This document shows, one piece after another, positions 23,937 through 32,045 of a stretch of DNA of 32,620 bases. The notes under the pieces were generated by a model that saw only the letters and a list, made by a program, of their open reading frames with translations, was not told where the DNA came from and did no database searches. The stretch lies in NCBI GenBank assembly GCA_029261815.1, contig JAJDAQ010000024.1, positions 1 through 32,620 of the forward strand, given 5' to 3'. The translations under genes and the position numbers were made by a program. The stretch comes from Deltaproteobacteria bacterium (GTDB lineage Bacteria > Myxococcota_A > UBA9160 > UBA6930). The first letter of the stretch is position 1; every line of letters starts with the position of its first letter.

Positions 23937-23982
23937 CGTCCCAGTATGCGATCCACGATCGGGACAGGCAGTCGACGTTCGG

Positions 23983-24522
23983 TCAGTGCGGTGCGGTCAG
24001 GGTCTGGGTGTTCCAGTCGCGGATGGTGGCGTGGTGCGGGGCCCATGCCTGCCAGACCTGGCGGCCCCAATGGCGCACCAGTCGACAGTGTTCATCTGCG
24101 TCGCGGGCGCGGAGCACGTCGGCGACGGCAATTATGCCGCGCTGGTCAGGCGGAGACAGCCAGGTGAAGTCGGGTCGGTGGGCGACCATCTGCTTGTGCA
24201 GCGCGGGGCCCTGAGCCGGGTCGACGCCGTCCTCGACGAACAGGCACAGCGTCATCAGGCACAGGCCGACACTCTGCACCTCCCGTCGGCTGGTGCTGGT
24301 GCCGCCGGCGTGCTGGGCGATGTAGGCGTCGACGACCATCTGGTGCACCGCCCGGTAGCCGTACTCGGCGTACGAGCGGGCGAGCACCTGTCCGTACACC
24401 GCCCAGCAGGCCGCGGAGGCCGAGTGCTCCTCTGGGACGGGGCCGGTGGACTCGGGGGCGGTCAGGCCGCACCCTGCACAGGAACTCATGCCGCTGCCGG
24501 GTGAGTCGTCGTGATCGGTCAC
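23983..24522 (-). CDS. DUF5946-family protein (copy 2)
   Basis: This 179-residue protein starts at GTG 24522, in a GTGA overlap with the upstream paralogue and with GAAGG 7 nt before. It has the DUF5946 layout: a CAGCG zinc-ribbon-like N-terminus (CxxCG, ~17-21), CWAVYGQVLARSYAEYGYRA, VHQMVVDAYIAQHAGG, VQSVGLCLMTLCLFVEDGVD, HRPDFTWLSPPDQRGIIAVA and a final VRHWGRQVWQAWAPHHATIR. The function of the family is unknown. It probably binds zinc through the N-terminal cysteines. It is paired with a clearly related but divergent copy. Confidence 0.85.
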   Translation of the reverse strand: MTDHDDSPGSGMSSCAGCGLTAPESTGPVPEEHSASAACWAVYGQVLARSYAEYGYRAVHQMVVDAYIAQHAGGTSTSRREVQSVGLCLMTLCLFVEDGVDPAQGPALHKQMVAHRPDFTWLSPPDQRGIIAVADVLRARDADEHCRLVRHWGRQVWQAWAPHHATIRDWNTQTLTAPH

Positions 24523-25070
24523 GGCTGGACCTTCTGCAGGGTCGCCGCCCAGGTTCGGACGGTGGCGTGGTGGTCCTTCCACGCAGCCCACGCCGACTCC
24601 AGCCACGCCTTGATATAAACCGGAGCTTCCTGCTGCGTCTGGCTCGACGCGGCATGAACATCGACGACGGTCACCGCTCCTCGGTCCCTGGGTGGCGCCA
24701 AATAGGGCCAGTCCGCCAGGTTCAGTCGCCCCAGGACCACCTGGCTGGTCCGCCCGCGCCGCGCCGAAGCCTGCTCCGGGGAATGAGCGCCCTCCAGCAG
24801 CAGGCACAGCGCAACCAGGTGCACAGCGACGGACTGGCGCTGGCGGCGGTCGTGCTCGGCGCCGCCGGGGTGCTGCACGGCGTAGGCGTCGACGTGGTGC
24901 CAGCGTGCCAGGCCGGCCCCAGGCTGGCCGTGCCAGCGCGCGCCGACCTCACCGTAGAGCTGCCAGCAGCCGGCGGAGGCCTGCATGTACGGGTGCGTCG
25001 GCCCTACGACAGCCGGAACGAGCCCGCCGCATCCCACGCAAGCACGCGCAGCCTCGTTCATCGCCTCCAC
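24519..25070 (-). CDS. DUF5946-family protein (copy 1)
   Basis: This 183-residue protein starts at GTG 25070 behind AGGAGG with 5-nt spacing. It has the same layout as its downstream neighbour: CVGCGGLVP (CxxCG), CWQLYGEVGARWHGQPGAGL, HHVDAYAVQHPGG, QSVAVHLVALCLLLEGAHSP, YLAPPRDRGAVTVVDVHAAS and AWLESAWAAWKDHHATVRTW. The two proteins align along their whole length but differ at most positions, so the duplication is old or the two were acquired together. The GTGA overlap implies they are made together, possibly as a heterodimer. Biochemical role unknown. Confidence 0.85.
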   Translation of the reverse strand: MEAMNEAARACVGCGGLVPAVVGPTHPYMQASAGCWQLYGEVGARWHGQPGAGLARWHHVDAYAVQHPGGAEHDRRQRQSVAVHLVALCLLLEGAHSPEQASARRGRTSQVVLGRLNLADWPYLAPPRDRGAVTVVDVHAASSQTQQEAPVYIKAWLESAWAAWKDHHATVRTWAATLQKVQP

Positions 25071-25626
25071 GGCGTCCTCCTTCCGCTGTTCGCCGGGGCC
25101 ACAAGTGGGCTCTCAGCGATCGTCATCGCCGGCCTGGGATGTCAGCGGCACTGCGCTGGGGGGACGCTAGGGTCTCCAGCCAGTGGAGTTTCAAGAGTAC
25201 GACGCCGACGCCGGCAGCCGATTGGTCCGGCTGGCGCTTTGCAGCAGCGCTGCACGCCGTGCCCTTGACGGTGTCGAGGCCGACCTGATGGAAGCGATCT
25301 ACACGACCCACGAACGACTCTGCGCCCTGGTCGCTCGCCACTGCCGTGCCTCGGCGAACGGGTCGGCCAGGGCGTGCTGTGGCACCGGCGCGGCGGTCGG
25401 CTGGGGAGAGCGCGGTGTCGACGGTGCGCCAGTCATGGACGCCTCGACGGCCACGAGCCCGTCGGCACCTGGCCGCCAGACGGCTCCAGACCCGACGCCG
25501 CTGAACTCGGTCAGTCAACGGGTGGCCCGGAACTGTCCCGCAGGCGGGATCGCGGATCGTGCACGTGGCGGCGGCTCGGCTACTCATGCGATCCCCGCGC
25601 CGGTTCGCCTGGGGCTCGACCATCGT
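25071..25626. other. 556-bp gap with no convincing gene
   Basis: A + strand frame from GTG 25183 begins EFQEYDADAGSRLVRLALCS, faintly like the start of an ECF sigma factor, but the resemblance fades within ~20 residues and the frame then runs into the antisense of the hydrolase gene. There is no good ribosome binding site. Other frames show only Arg/Ala-rich translations. It may hold a decayed gene and the promoter of the DUF5946 pair. Confidence 0.5.
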
Positions 25627-26226
25627 TCAGCTGAGATGCCGTACGACCAAGGCTGCGACTTCATCTGGTCGCTCGCGGGCGAGCGCGTGGGTTCCCCCGG
25701 CGACGACGTGCAAGGAGCTGCGTGGCAGGACATCGTCGAGGGCGTGGCCGACCACCAAGGGGCTGACCGGGTCGGCGTCTCCCCAGATCAGGCACGTCGG
25801 GACGGTGAGCTTGCCGAGTCGGGGGCCGTAGTCGATGTGCTGCTCGGTCACCCATGACGCAGCGTCGGGAAACTCGGACACGTATGCCTCGCGCCAGTCC
25901 GCAGCGCCGCGCGCCGACACATCGAGGCCGCCGGAGGTGGCGACGAGCACCAGGCGGCGAACCTTGCGCGGATGCGCGAGCGCCAGGCCAACCGCGACCA
26001 CGCCGCCCATGGACTGCGCGACGACGTCGCTGCCGTCACCGGCCGCGCGGGCAGCTCGCACAACAAGGTCGTCGTAGCCGGCGATGGCCGGGTCGTGGGC
26101 CTCGGACCCCGCGCCGGGCCAGCTGACGAGCCGCGTCTCCCAGTCCTCAGGCATGCGCTCGGCCACGGGCGCCCAGAAACTCCCGGCACCAGAGGCGCCG
26201 GGAAGAAACACAACTCGCGGCGGCAT
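25627..26226 (-). CDS. Alpha/beta-hydrolase
   Basis: This 199-residue protein starts at ATG 26226 with GAGG 7 nt upstream. The fold elements are clear: oxyanion-hole loop VVFLPGASGAGSFW (~5-18), nucleophile elbow VVAQSMGGVVAVG with Ser ~72, acid CLIWGDADPVSPL (Asp ~151) and histidine VAGGTHALARE (~177). The lid region is very short, so the protein is smaller than typical esterases (~250-280). The substrate is unknown. It is the last gene of the TetR-thioesterase-methyltransferase unit, 88 bp after the methyltransferase stop. Confidence 0.88.
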   Translation of the reverse strand: MPPRVVFLPGASGAGSFWAPVAERMPEDWETRLVSWPGAGSEAHDPAIAGYDDLVVRAARAAGDGSDVVAQSMGGVVAVGLALAHPRKVRRLVLVATSGGLDVSARGAADWREAYVSEFPDAASWVTEQHIDYGPRLGKLTVPTCLIWGDADPVSPLVVGHALDDVLPRSSLHVVAGGTHALARERPDEVAALVVRHLS

Positions 26227-26314
26227 CCGAACACCTCACAAGAGCACCGGCGCGACCCTGAAGCGAGGCTTGCCGTCCCGCTGACCGATCGTGTTGCGGG
26301 ATGGTGCAGCACTG

Positions 26315-27067
26315 TCAGTGGCCAGCCACCACAAGTCGGTAGCCCACGTCGAGTTCGTCGATGGCCTGCAGGTCAGCGTAGTGCTCGTGCCATCGGCCGT
26401 CGAAGAGGTCGTCGGCCAGGCGGCGCAGGCCTCGCTCGAGAACGGCGTCGGGTAGTGCGGCCAGACCGGAGACGGCGGCGCGCACGGCGGGGTCGAGGTA
26501 GGCGTGCGGGCGTTGCCAGTGGGCCGCGAGGAACCCGTCGACGCAGTCGGACGGGACAGGTATGGGCACCACCTCAACCGTGCCGGACAGTTCGGAGAGC
26601 GTGACCATCACGGTGTCCAGGCAGGCCAGCCCTTGTTCCTGCTCGCTGATCTCGGGCAGGTAGTCGGCGACGAGCCAGAATCGCTGGACGCGTGCCGGGT
26701 CCCAGGTGAGCACCACCTGTCGGCGGGCGACCCGGACGAGCTCGGCGAGCCCGGCTGCCGGGTCGGTCCAGTGGTGGACGGTGAGCACGGCCAGCGCCGC
26801 GTCGACCGCGTCGTCGACCAGGGGCAGCGCCTCGGCTTTCGCGCGGACCGCGGGCGCCGCGCCGGGGGCCCGCTGCGCGAGCATGGTCTCCGAGGGCTCG
26901 ACGGCGAGCACTGTTGTCGGCGGTTCGTAGGAGCCGGTGCCGGCCCCGACGTTGACCACCGAGGCGCAACCCGCCAACGCGCGATCGATCAGGACAGCGA
27001 TACGCGGGTCGGTGCGGCGGCGGGTGGCGTACCCGACGCCGAGGGTGCCGTAGGGATCGGTGGTCAC
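26315..27067 (-). CDS. Class I SAM-dependent methyltransferase
   Basis: This 250-residue protein starts at GTG 27067, in a GTGA overlap with the thioesterase stop. It has YGTLGVGYATRRRTDPRIAV at the N-terminus, motif I VVNVGAGTGSYEP (~38-50), VLAVEPSETMLAQR (motif II acidic ligand), AEALPLVDDAVDAALAVLTV (motif III/IV) and HHWTDPAAGLAELVRV. This is the UbiE/Coq5-like Methyltransf_11 pattern used on small molecules. The C-terminal ~100 residues (VEVVPIPVPSDCVDGFLAAH onward) resemble substrate-capping regions of similar enzymes. The substrate is unknown; the context suggests a modified small acyl or aromatic compound. Confidence 0.9.
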   Translation of the reverse strand: MTTDPYGTLGVGYATRRRTDPRIAVLIDRALAGCASVVNVGAGTGSYEPPTTVLAVEPSETMLAQRAPGAAPAVRAKAEALPLVDDAVDAALAVLTVHHWTDPAAGLAELVRVARRQVVLTWDPARVQRFWLVADYLPEISEQEQGLACLDTVMVTLSELSGTVEVVPIPVPSDCVDGFLAAHWQRPHAYLDPAVRAAVSGLAALPDAVLERGLRRLADDLFDGRWHEHYADLQAIDELDVGYRLVVAGH

Positions 27068-27848
27068 GCCCGGGCCGCCGTCAGCAAGGTCTGGGTGGCC
27101 CGACCGACCCGGCCGTGCTCGTCAGACAAGGTCGCCGTCACGTGGCCAACCTGCCCGCTCTCGACGTGGGTGATCGCCTCGATGTACAACCACGACCCGC
27201 GCAGGTCCCGCTCCAGGTGCACGGTGATGTCCACATCGATGGACAGGAAGCGCCGATGGTCCAGCACGCCGGACAGGCCATTGGCGGTCGCGGCGGCCAG
27301 CAGCAGCCGGGCCAGCGACGGTGTCGGGGTGCCCGGCAGCAGCGGGTGCCGAGGGCGCGACCACGCCGCGCCGCGGCCGGGGATGTCGAACCCGCCGCGG
27401 ACCATCCGCCACTGCATCGCGGGCACATAGCCTGAGGTCCCGAACAAGGCTTGCGGGGGAATGTGCTCGGGCAGCCCCTCGGGACCGGGCGTCGGTGGCG
27501 GGCCCGGCGGGTCCGTGGGCCGGTCGGGCAGCGGCGGGGCCGGCGCGACCCGCCGGACCCCGAGACGCAGCACGTCGCGCCCGTCGACCTCCAAGGCGGC
27601 ATCGACGAGTTCGGTGGCCCGGCCCCGGCGCACCGGCTCGACGCGGACCCGGCCCGGGGCCATCGGGACAGGTCCGAGGATGTCGACGGTGACGCGGGCG
27701 CTGCGCAGTTCGGGGTTGGCCTGTTCCTCGACGAGCTGGGCGAGCAGCGCGGCGGGAGCGCCCCCGGCCTGGGTGGCGGGGTTGCACGGGCTGCCGCGTG
27801 CTCGGTGGGGCTCACGGTGTCGCCGTCGCGGACGAACAACGAGTTCAT
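27064..27848 (-). pseudogene. Double-hotdog acyl-CoA thioesterase with N-terminal frameshift
   Basis: ATG 27848 has GGAGGG 7 nt upstream and a TGATG overlap with the TetR stop. From it the frame reads MNSLFVRDGDTVSPTEHA; the conserved body continues in another frame from SPCNPATQAGGAPAALLAQL. A one-base indel near 27781-27803 restores a ~262-residue protein. The body has the 4HBT_3/TesB-like pattern: ARVTVDILGPVPMAPGRVRV in the first hotdog, and RRFLSIDVDITVHLERDLRG then HVESGQVGHVTATLSDEHGR, ending GRATQTLL in the second. It would hydrolyse acyl-CoA thioesters. In the shifted frame an alternative start further upstream exists (27894) but overlaps the TetR gene. Loss of function or a sequencing error cannot be separated here. 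Confidence 0.75.
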
Positions 27849-28417
27849 CACCGTCCCTCCAGGACCGTGCGCGCTGCCGCCGCGATGTGCCCATCCAGCG
27901 ACGGTGGCAGACCCGCGCCCGCCTCGAGGCGCATCTGTAGCGCGCCTAAGGGGATCTCGAGGGTGGCCAGGTGGACGCGCAGGGCCGCGTCCGGGCCGCC
28001 GAGCCGGGCCGCGAGCGTCCGCACTCCATCGCGGATCGGCTTGTTGTGCACCTCGAGGTCAATCACGACGTCAGCGAAGTCGGCGGGCCGCAGGATCGTC
28101 GGCACCCGCACGTCCTCGGGGCTCTCGCGGGCGAACCCGAGCCCGGCCAGTGCCATCGCCACCCCAGCCTCGACAGGGTCGTCCGGGTGCGGTTGCCCGG
28201 CCCTGAGCCAACGCTCCTGCCCCCGGCGGGTCGCGCGGAGCCACACCGCCGCCAACAGCCCGTGCCGCGAGCCGAACGCGTGGTAGAGCGACCCGCTCGA
28301 GGCGCCACTGCGGGCGCTGATCGCGGCGATCGTCGCCGCCCGCACACCGTGGTCGAGCAGAACGGCACGCGCAGCGTCGAGCACCGCGTCCTCGTCGTGC
28401 TCCCGGTGACGTGGCAT
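27848..28417 (-). CDS. TetR-family regulator of the thioesterase operon
   Basis: This 189-residue protein starts at ATG 28417. The N-terminal HTH (DEDAVLDAARAVLLDHGVRA, then ISARSGASSGSLYHAFGSRH) is a clear TetR DNA-binding domain at ~8-55. The rest is an all-helical ligand domain (VEAGVAMALAGLGFARES, VVIDLEVHNKPIRDGVRTLA). It heads the minus-strand operon with a thioesterase, methyltransferase and hydrolase, and is divergent from the PaaI-type thioesterase gene, so it probably controls both sides from the 86-bp shared region. The ligand is probably an acyl or aromatic effector, inferred from neighbours. Confidence 0.9.
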   Translation of the reverse strand: MPRHREHDEDAVLDAARAVLLDHGVRAATIAAISARSGASSGSLYHAFGSRHGLLAAVWLRATRRGQERWLRAGQPHPDDPVEAGVAMALAGLGFARESPEDVRVPTILRPADFADVVIDLEVHNKPIRDGVRTLAARLGGPDAALRVHLATLEIPLGALQMRLEAGAGLPPSLDGHIAAAARTVLEGR

Positions 28418-28503
28418 CGAGGACTTATTCTAGAACATGCGCGCTAATTGTGGGAGTCTGGGCATGGTCCCAGTCTGAGCCCCGACGCGGCGAGGAGCCC
28501 CTG
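28418..28503. promoter_or_regulatory. Divergent promoter between TetR and PaaI-type thioesterase
   Basis: It contains TTCTAGAA (28428-28435, perfect 8-bp palindrome), within which TAGAAT on the minus strand is a good actinobacterial -10 for the TetR gene. CTGGG-catggt-CCCAG downstream forms a short stem. The TetR protein probably binds here; the exact operator is uncertain. Confidence 0.4.
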
Positions 28504-28923
28504 ATGAGCACGCCCGACGGCTATGTCACCTTCGCTCACCCCAGTCGGTACCTGGAGCTGATCGGGCCGCTCTATCAGGCTGCCGACGACCCGGCCTGCG
28601 TGGCGCTGCGTATCGACGAGCGCCATACCAACAGCCGGGGCTTCCTGCACGCCGGTGTGCTCGTTGCGGTCGCCGATGTCGTCATGGGGCATACCGCCCA
28701 CCGCGCCGCACCCCCCGACACCGGACTGGTCACCGCATCGTTGACCACCGAGTTCCCCGGCTCTGCGCAACTGGGCGAGTGGGTCCACGGCACCGCCACC
28801 GCCCGCCGCGTCGGACGCCGGCTGGCCTTCACCGGCGCCGAATTCACCGTCGATGACCGACTCGTCCTGACCGCTAGCGGCGTCTTCGCCGTCACCGGCC
28901 GCACCAACCCACCGCGGAGTTGA
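28504..28923 (+). CDS. PaaI-type hotdog thioesterase
   Basis: This 139-residue protein starts at ATG 28504 with GAGGAG upstream. It has the hotdog motif: ERHTNSRGFLHAGVLVAVAD (the helix with its acid corresponds to the HGG...D region of PaaI thioesterases), VTASLTTEFPGSAQLGEWVH, TATARRVGRRLAFTGAEFTV and a terminal strand LTASGVFAVTGR. It should hydrolyse acyl-CoA or aryl-CoA thioesters as a tetramer. It is divergent from the TetR gene at 28417, which likely represses it. Confidence 0.88.
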   Translation: MSTPDGYVTFAHPSRYLELIGPLYQAADDPACVALRIDERHTNSRGFLHAGVLVAVADVVMGHTAHRAAPPDTGLVTASLTTEFPGSAQLGEWVHGTATARRVGRRLAFTGAEFTVDDRLVLTASGVFAVTGRTNPPRS

Positions 28924-28939
28924 TACCGCTGAGAATCAT

Positions 28940-29530
28940 CTACTGGGACGTCGCGCCTGCTGCGGTTGCGATGCCAGTGATGACCTCGCGGATTCGGGCA
29001 GCGGCGGTGTCGGGGTCGGGCTGGCCGGCGTCTAGCCAGGCGGTGATCGCGGCGATCGTCGCCGCGGGAGCAAGCTGAGCTTCCCAACGTGCCCATGCCG
29101 GGTCCGGTATGTCCGCGGCCAGTTGGTCGTGGGCCGTCTTGGTCATCTCGGCGTTGAATCGATCGGTGTCGGCGCGGAACTCGGGTTCACGGGCTGCCTG
29201 GTGGAACAGCAGGCGGAAGCCGGACGGGTCGCCGGCCGCGGCCACGAGGAGGTCGTCGATGATCTGCTCGGTGTAGTCGGGTTCTCCCACGGCGTGGCGA
29301 AGGTGGTCGCGGGCACGATCCAGGACCGCCCGGTACAGCTGGGCTTTGGAGTCGAAGTGGCGGTAGAGGATGGCCCGGCTGATCCCAGCGGCCTCGGCGA
29401 CGTCCTCCAGGCCGGTCGCGGCGAACCCGGCGTGCGCGAAGGCCTCGGTGGCTGCGGCGAGGATCTGCTCGCGTCGTTGCGCACGGGGAAGCTTGGGCGA
29501 CGCCGGTGTCGCTCGGTCCGTCGTTTTCAT
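28940..29530 (-). CDS. TetR-family regulator facing the monooxygenase gene
   Basis: This 196-residue protein starts at ATG 29530. The HTH is textbook TetR: REQILAAATEAFAHAGFAAT and LEDVAEAAGISRAILYRHFD at ~20-65. The ligand domain follows (FRLLFHQAAREPEFRADTDR, WEAQLAPAATIAAITAWLDA), with a YVDDLL-like Gln/Asp-rich helix of the usual TetR_C type. A 14-bp perfect palindrome sits 11 bp upstream of its start and overlaps the start region of the divergent monooxygenase, so autorepression and repression of that gene are likely. It converges on the PaaI-type thioesterase gene with 16 bp between the stops. Confidence 0.92.
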   Translation of the reverse strand: MKTTDRATPASPKLPRAQRREQILAAATEAFAHAGFAATGLEDVAEAAGISRAILYRHFDSKAQLYRAVLDRARDHLRHAVGEPDYTEQIIDDLLVAAAGDPSGFRLLFHQAAREPEFRADTDRFNAEMTKTAHDQLAADIPDPAWARWEAQLAPAATIAAITAWLDAGQPDPDTAAARIREVITGIATAAGATSQ

Positions 29531-29541
29531 GACGTGACGCT

Positions 29542-29555
29542 ATCGTGTACACGAT
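29542..29555. promoter_or_regulatory. 14-bp palindromic operator between TetR and monooxygenase genes
   Basis: ATCGTGTACACGAT is a perfect palindrome. It lies between the divergent starts (29530 minus, 29602 plus). Perfect symmetry, size and place are typical of TetR operators. Binding by the adjacent TetR is inferred. Confidence 0.75.
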
Positions 29556-29601
29556 GACGTCAATAGGGCCGCCCTCACGTCGGGGAGAAGGCAGCGGGCC
29601 G

Positions 29602-30654
29602 GTGCCGACCGCTACAACGGTCGTGGTGGGCGCGGGCCAGGCCGGACTCGCCGTGGGCTACCACCTTGCGCGTCGGCGACAGGAGTTCGTCATCCTCGAT
29701 GCCGCCAGCAGCATCGGGGCGGCCTGGCGTAACCGCTGGGACTCGCTGAGGCTCTTCACCCCCGCCGGCTTCACCCACCTCCCGGGTCTCGCCTTCCCCG
29801 CTGCGCGCTCCGAGCTGCCGGGCAAGGACGCCGTAGCGGCCTACCTGGCCAGCTACGCCGAGCGTTTCGCCCTGCCGGTCGAGCTCGACACCCCGGTTCG
29901 GAGCGTGCGCCGGCACGGGGATGGCTTTGTCGTCGTCGCCGGGGCGCGTCGCTACCGGACGCGCAATGTCGTGCTCGCCAGCGGAGCCCACGCGGCCGCC
30001 GTCGTGCCCGCGTTCGCCGAGCAGCTCGACCCCGTCATCGTCCAGGTGCACTCGTCGTCGTATCGACGGGCCGCGCAACTGCCCGCCGGTACCGTCCTGG
30101 TCGTCGGCGCCGGCAACTCCGGTGCCGAAATCTCACTCGACCTCGCGGCCGACCGCACCGTCCACCTCGCCGGCCGCGACGTCGGCCACGTGCCGAATCT
30201 CGGCACGTGGACCTACTCGGTAATGCAGAGGCTCGGGGCGGTGGGAGCCGCGCTGTCGCAGCGGGGACTACGCGGGGGCGCGGACCCGCTGGGCCGGATC
30301 AAGCCCGGTCAGCTGGAGGCGGCCGGTATCCGACGCCGACCCCGCGTCGACGGTGTGCGCGACGGTGTCCCGCTGCTCAGCGACGCCTCCATTGTCGACG
30401 CCGACGCGATCGTTTGGTGCACAGGATCTCGCCCCGACTACACATGGCTCGACCTCGACGTGCTCGACGAACACGGGCGACTCAAGCACACCCGTGGCGT
30501 CGTGCCCGGCGAGCCGGGCCTCTACGCCGTCGGCCTGCCCTACCAGCGCTCGAGCACCTCACACCTCCTCGGCGGCGTCGGCGCGGACGCCGACTACATC
30601 GTCGACCAGATCTGTCGTGACCCACCGCGCCGGCCCCGTGCCCCGGCCCGCTGA
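29602..30654 (+). CDS. Flavin-dependent monooxygenase (FMO/YUCCA-like NAD(P)/FAD oxidoreductase)
   Basis: This 350-residue protein starts at GTG 29602, preceded by GGAGAAGG about 10 nt upstream. ATG 29554 would add a 16-residue low-complexity leader and place the start inside the operator palindrome. FAD-binding TTVVVGAGQAGLAVGYHLAR is at ~5-24 (GxGxxG), the NADPH-binding LVVGAGNSGAEISLDLA at ~165-181, and IVWCTGSRPDYTWLDLD near 275. An HSSSY segment (~150-154) lies where FMO/BVMO enzymes have their fingerprint. It would hydroxylate or do Baeyer-Villiger-type oxidation of small molecules. The length is typical for small class B FMOs. Regulated by the divergent TetR, by position. Confidence 0.85.
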   Translation: MPTATTVVVGAGQAGLAVGYHLARRRQEFVILDAASSIGAAWRNRWDSLRLFTPAGFTHLPGLAFPAARSELPGKDAVAAYLASYAERFALPVELDTPVRSVRRHGDGFVVVAGARRYRTRNVVLASGAHAAAVVPAFAEQLDPVIVQVHSSSYRRAAQLPAGTVLVVGAGNSGAEISLDLAADRTVHLAGRDVGHVPNLGTWTYSVMQRLGAVGAALSQRGLRGGADPLGRIKPGQLEAAGIRRRPRVDGVRDGVPLLSDASIVDADAIVWCTGSRPDYTWLDLDVLDEHGRLKHTRGVVPGEPGLYAVGLPYQRSSTSHLLGGVGADADYIVDQICRDPPRRPRAPAR

Positions 30655-30729
30655 CCGATCCTCGATCGACACGGCGGGGGTGTCAGCCGGCCAGCCGGCG
30701 TGAAAGGCTGAGCCCGGGGGTGAGCTGAC

Positions 30730-31927
30730 GTGCGAGATGTTCTGATCGAGCCGGTAACCAGCCCAATCGATGAGCCGGTCCGGATCGTGGTCACCGACCT
30801 TCCGGCTCACCAGCCCGTCACGCTACGCGCGACGACCCGTGATGGGTCCTGGGTCGACTGGTGTTCTGAAATCGTCGTCGAGGCGGATTCCGCGGGCGTC
30901 GTCGACTTGACTCGTCAGGCTCCGCTGCGGGGCGACTACTCGGGCATCGACCCGCTCGGTCTGCTGTGGTCGATGCACCCCGCCGAGGGAACGCCAGCCC
31001 AATTCTTCGCCAAACGACACCCGACCCCGATGAGGGTCGCGGTCGAGGCTCTTCTGAACGGCCAGGTGGTCGCCCTCGCCGAGTTCACTCGTCACTTCGG
31101 CGAGGGGATCACCGCGCGAGATCCCGATGCAGGGATCGTCGGACAGCTCTTCTCCCCGGCGGGCGGCGGCCCGCACCCAGGCGTGCTGGTGTTCGGCGGC
31201 TCTGACGGTGGCGCGTTGCACCATGCCGGATCGCTGCTGGCCAGCCACGGGTACTCGGTGTTGTCGTTGGCCTACTTCGGGATCGAGGACCGACCCAAGC
31301 GGTGGCGAACTCGCACTGCAGCTCGCAGTCCTGTCCGAACACGTCGCGGCCGTCGTCGCCGGCGCGCCGTCATACCTGCGACACGCCGGACTGACCGCCA
31401 ACTACACCGATTTCACCCAACCCGCCTGGCGTCATGAAGGTGAACCACTACCGTTCCTGCCCGCCAAGATCACCGTCCGAACGGCCCTCGGCTTCCTCTC
31501 GGCCATGATCGGACGGCGACCGATGCGCCAACGCAGCATGTTCGAACGGCTCACCGCCGACTCGACACGGACCCAACCGGCAATCATCGAGGTCGAACAC
31601 ATCAGAGCTCCGCTGCTGCTCATCACCGGCGGTGACGACCAGCTTTGGCCGTCGCGACCGTTCGCCGACCAGATCCTCTCCCGCCGGCGCAACCACGGCC
31701 ACGAGCACGACCAGCACCTCGACTACCCCGCCGCCGGACACTTCGTCTGCTTCCCCTACGGCCTGCCGTCCCTACCGCCGATGACACGACTGTCCCCTCC
31801 CGGACAGATCACGATGGACTTCGGCGGAACGGCGGCAGCCAACGCGACCGCCGCCAAAGAGTCCTGGCCGATCCTGTTGGCTTATCTGGCCACGAACCTG
31901 CCTCCTCCTGCTCGATCGCTCTCGTAG
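30730..31927 (+). pseudogene. BAAT-type acyl-CoA thioester hydrolase, catalytic segment deleted
   Basis: The N-terminal part from GTG 30730 is a BAAT/acyl-CoA thioesterase domain: VRIVVTDLPAHQPVTLRATT, GSWVDWCSEIVV, GDYSGIDPLGLLWSM. A hydrolase core follows, GVLVFGGSDGGALHHAGSLL and YSVLSLAYFGIEDRPK. The chain then breaks at 31299 and resumes in another frame at 31301 with GGELALQLAVLSEHVAAVVA, the helix normally directly after the nucleophile motif (G-x-S-x-G-G-E). The ~30-residue stretch with the catalytic serine is missing and the frame is lost. The remaining triad members (LLLITGGDDQLWPS, YPAAGHFVCFPYG) are intact. Because sequence is missing, a sequencing error is unlikely; this is an internal deletion. 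Confidence 0.88.
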
Positions 31928-32045
31928 GACGAACCATTGACGTCCTCAGCGCACAGCTCCTGCCGGAGCCTTATGATCTTGTCGCGCGCGAAGCCACCGG
32001 ATCGATCATGCGTCCGTAAGTGGAACGGTGACCGAAACGGCGGGA

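Noticed and set aside
25183..25857. Open frame starting EFQEYDADAGSRLVRLA as an ECF sigma factor
   Set aside because: Similarity is limited to about 20 residues, there is no ribosome binding site, and the second half is antisense to the clear alpha/beta-hydrolase gene.
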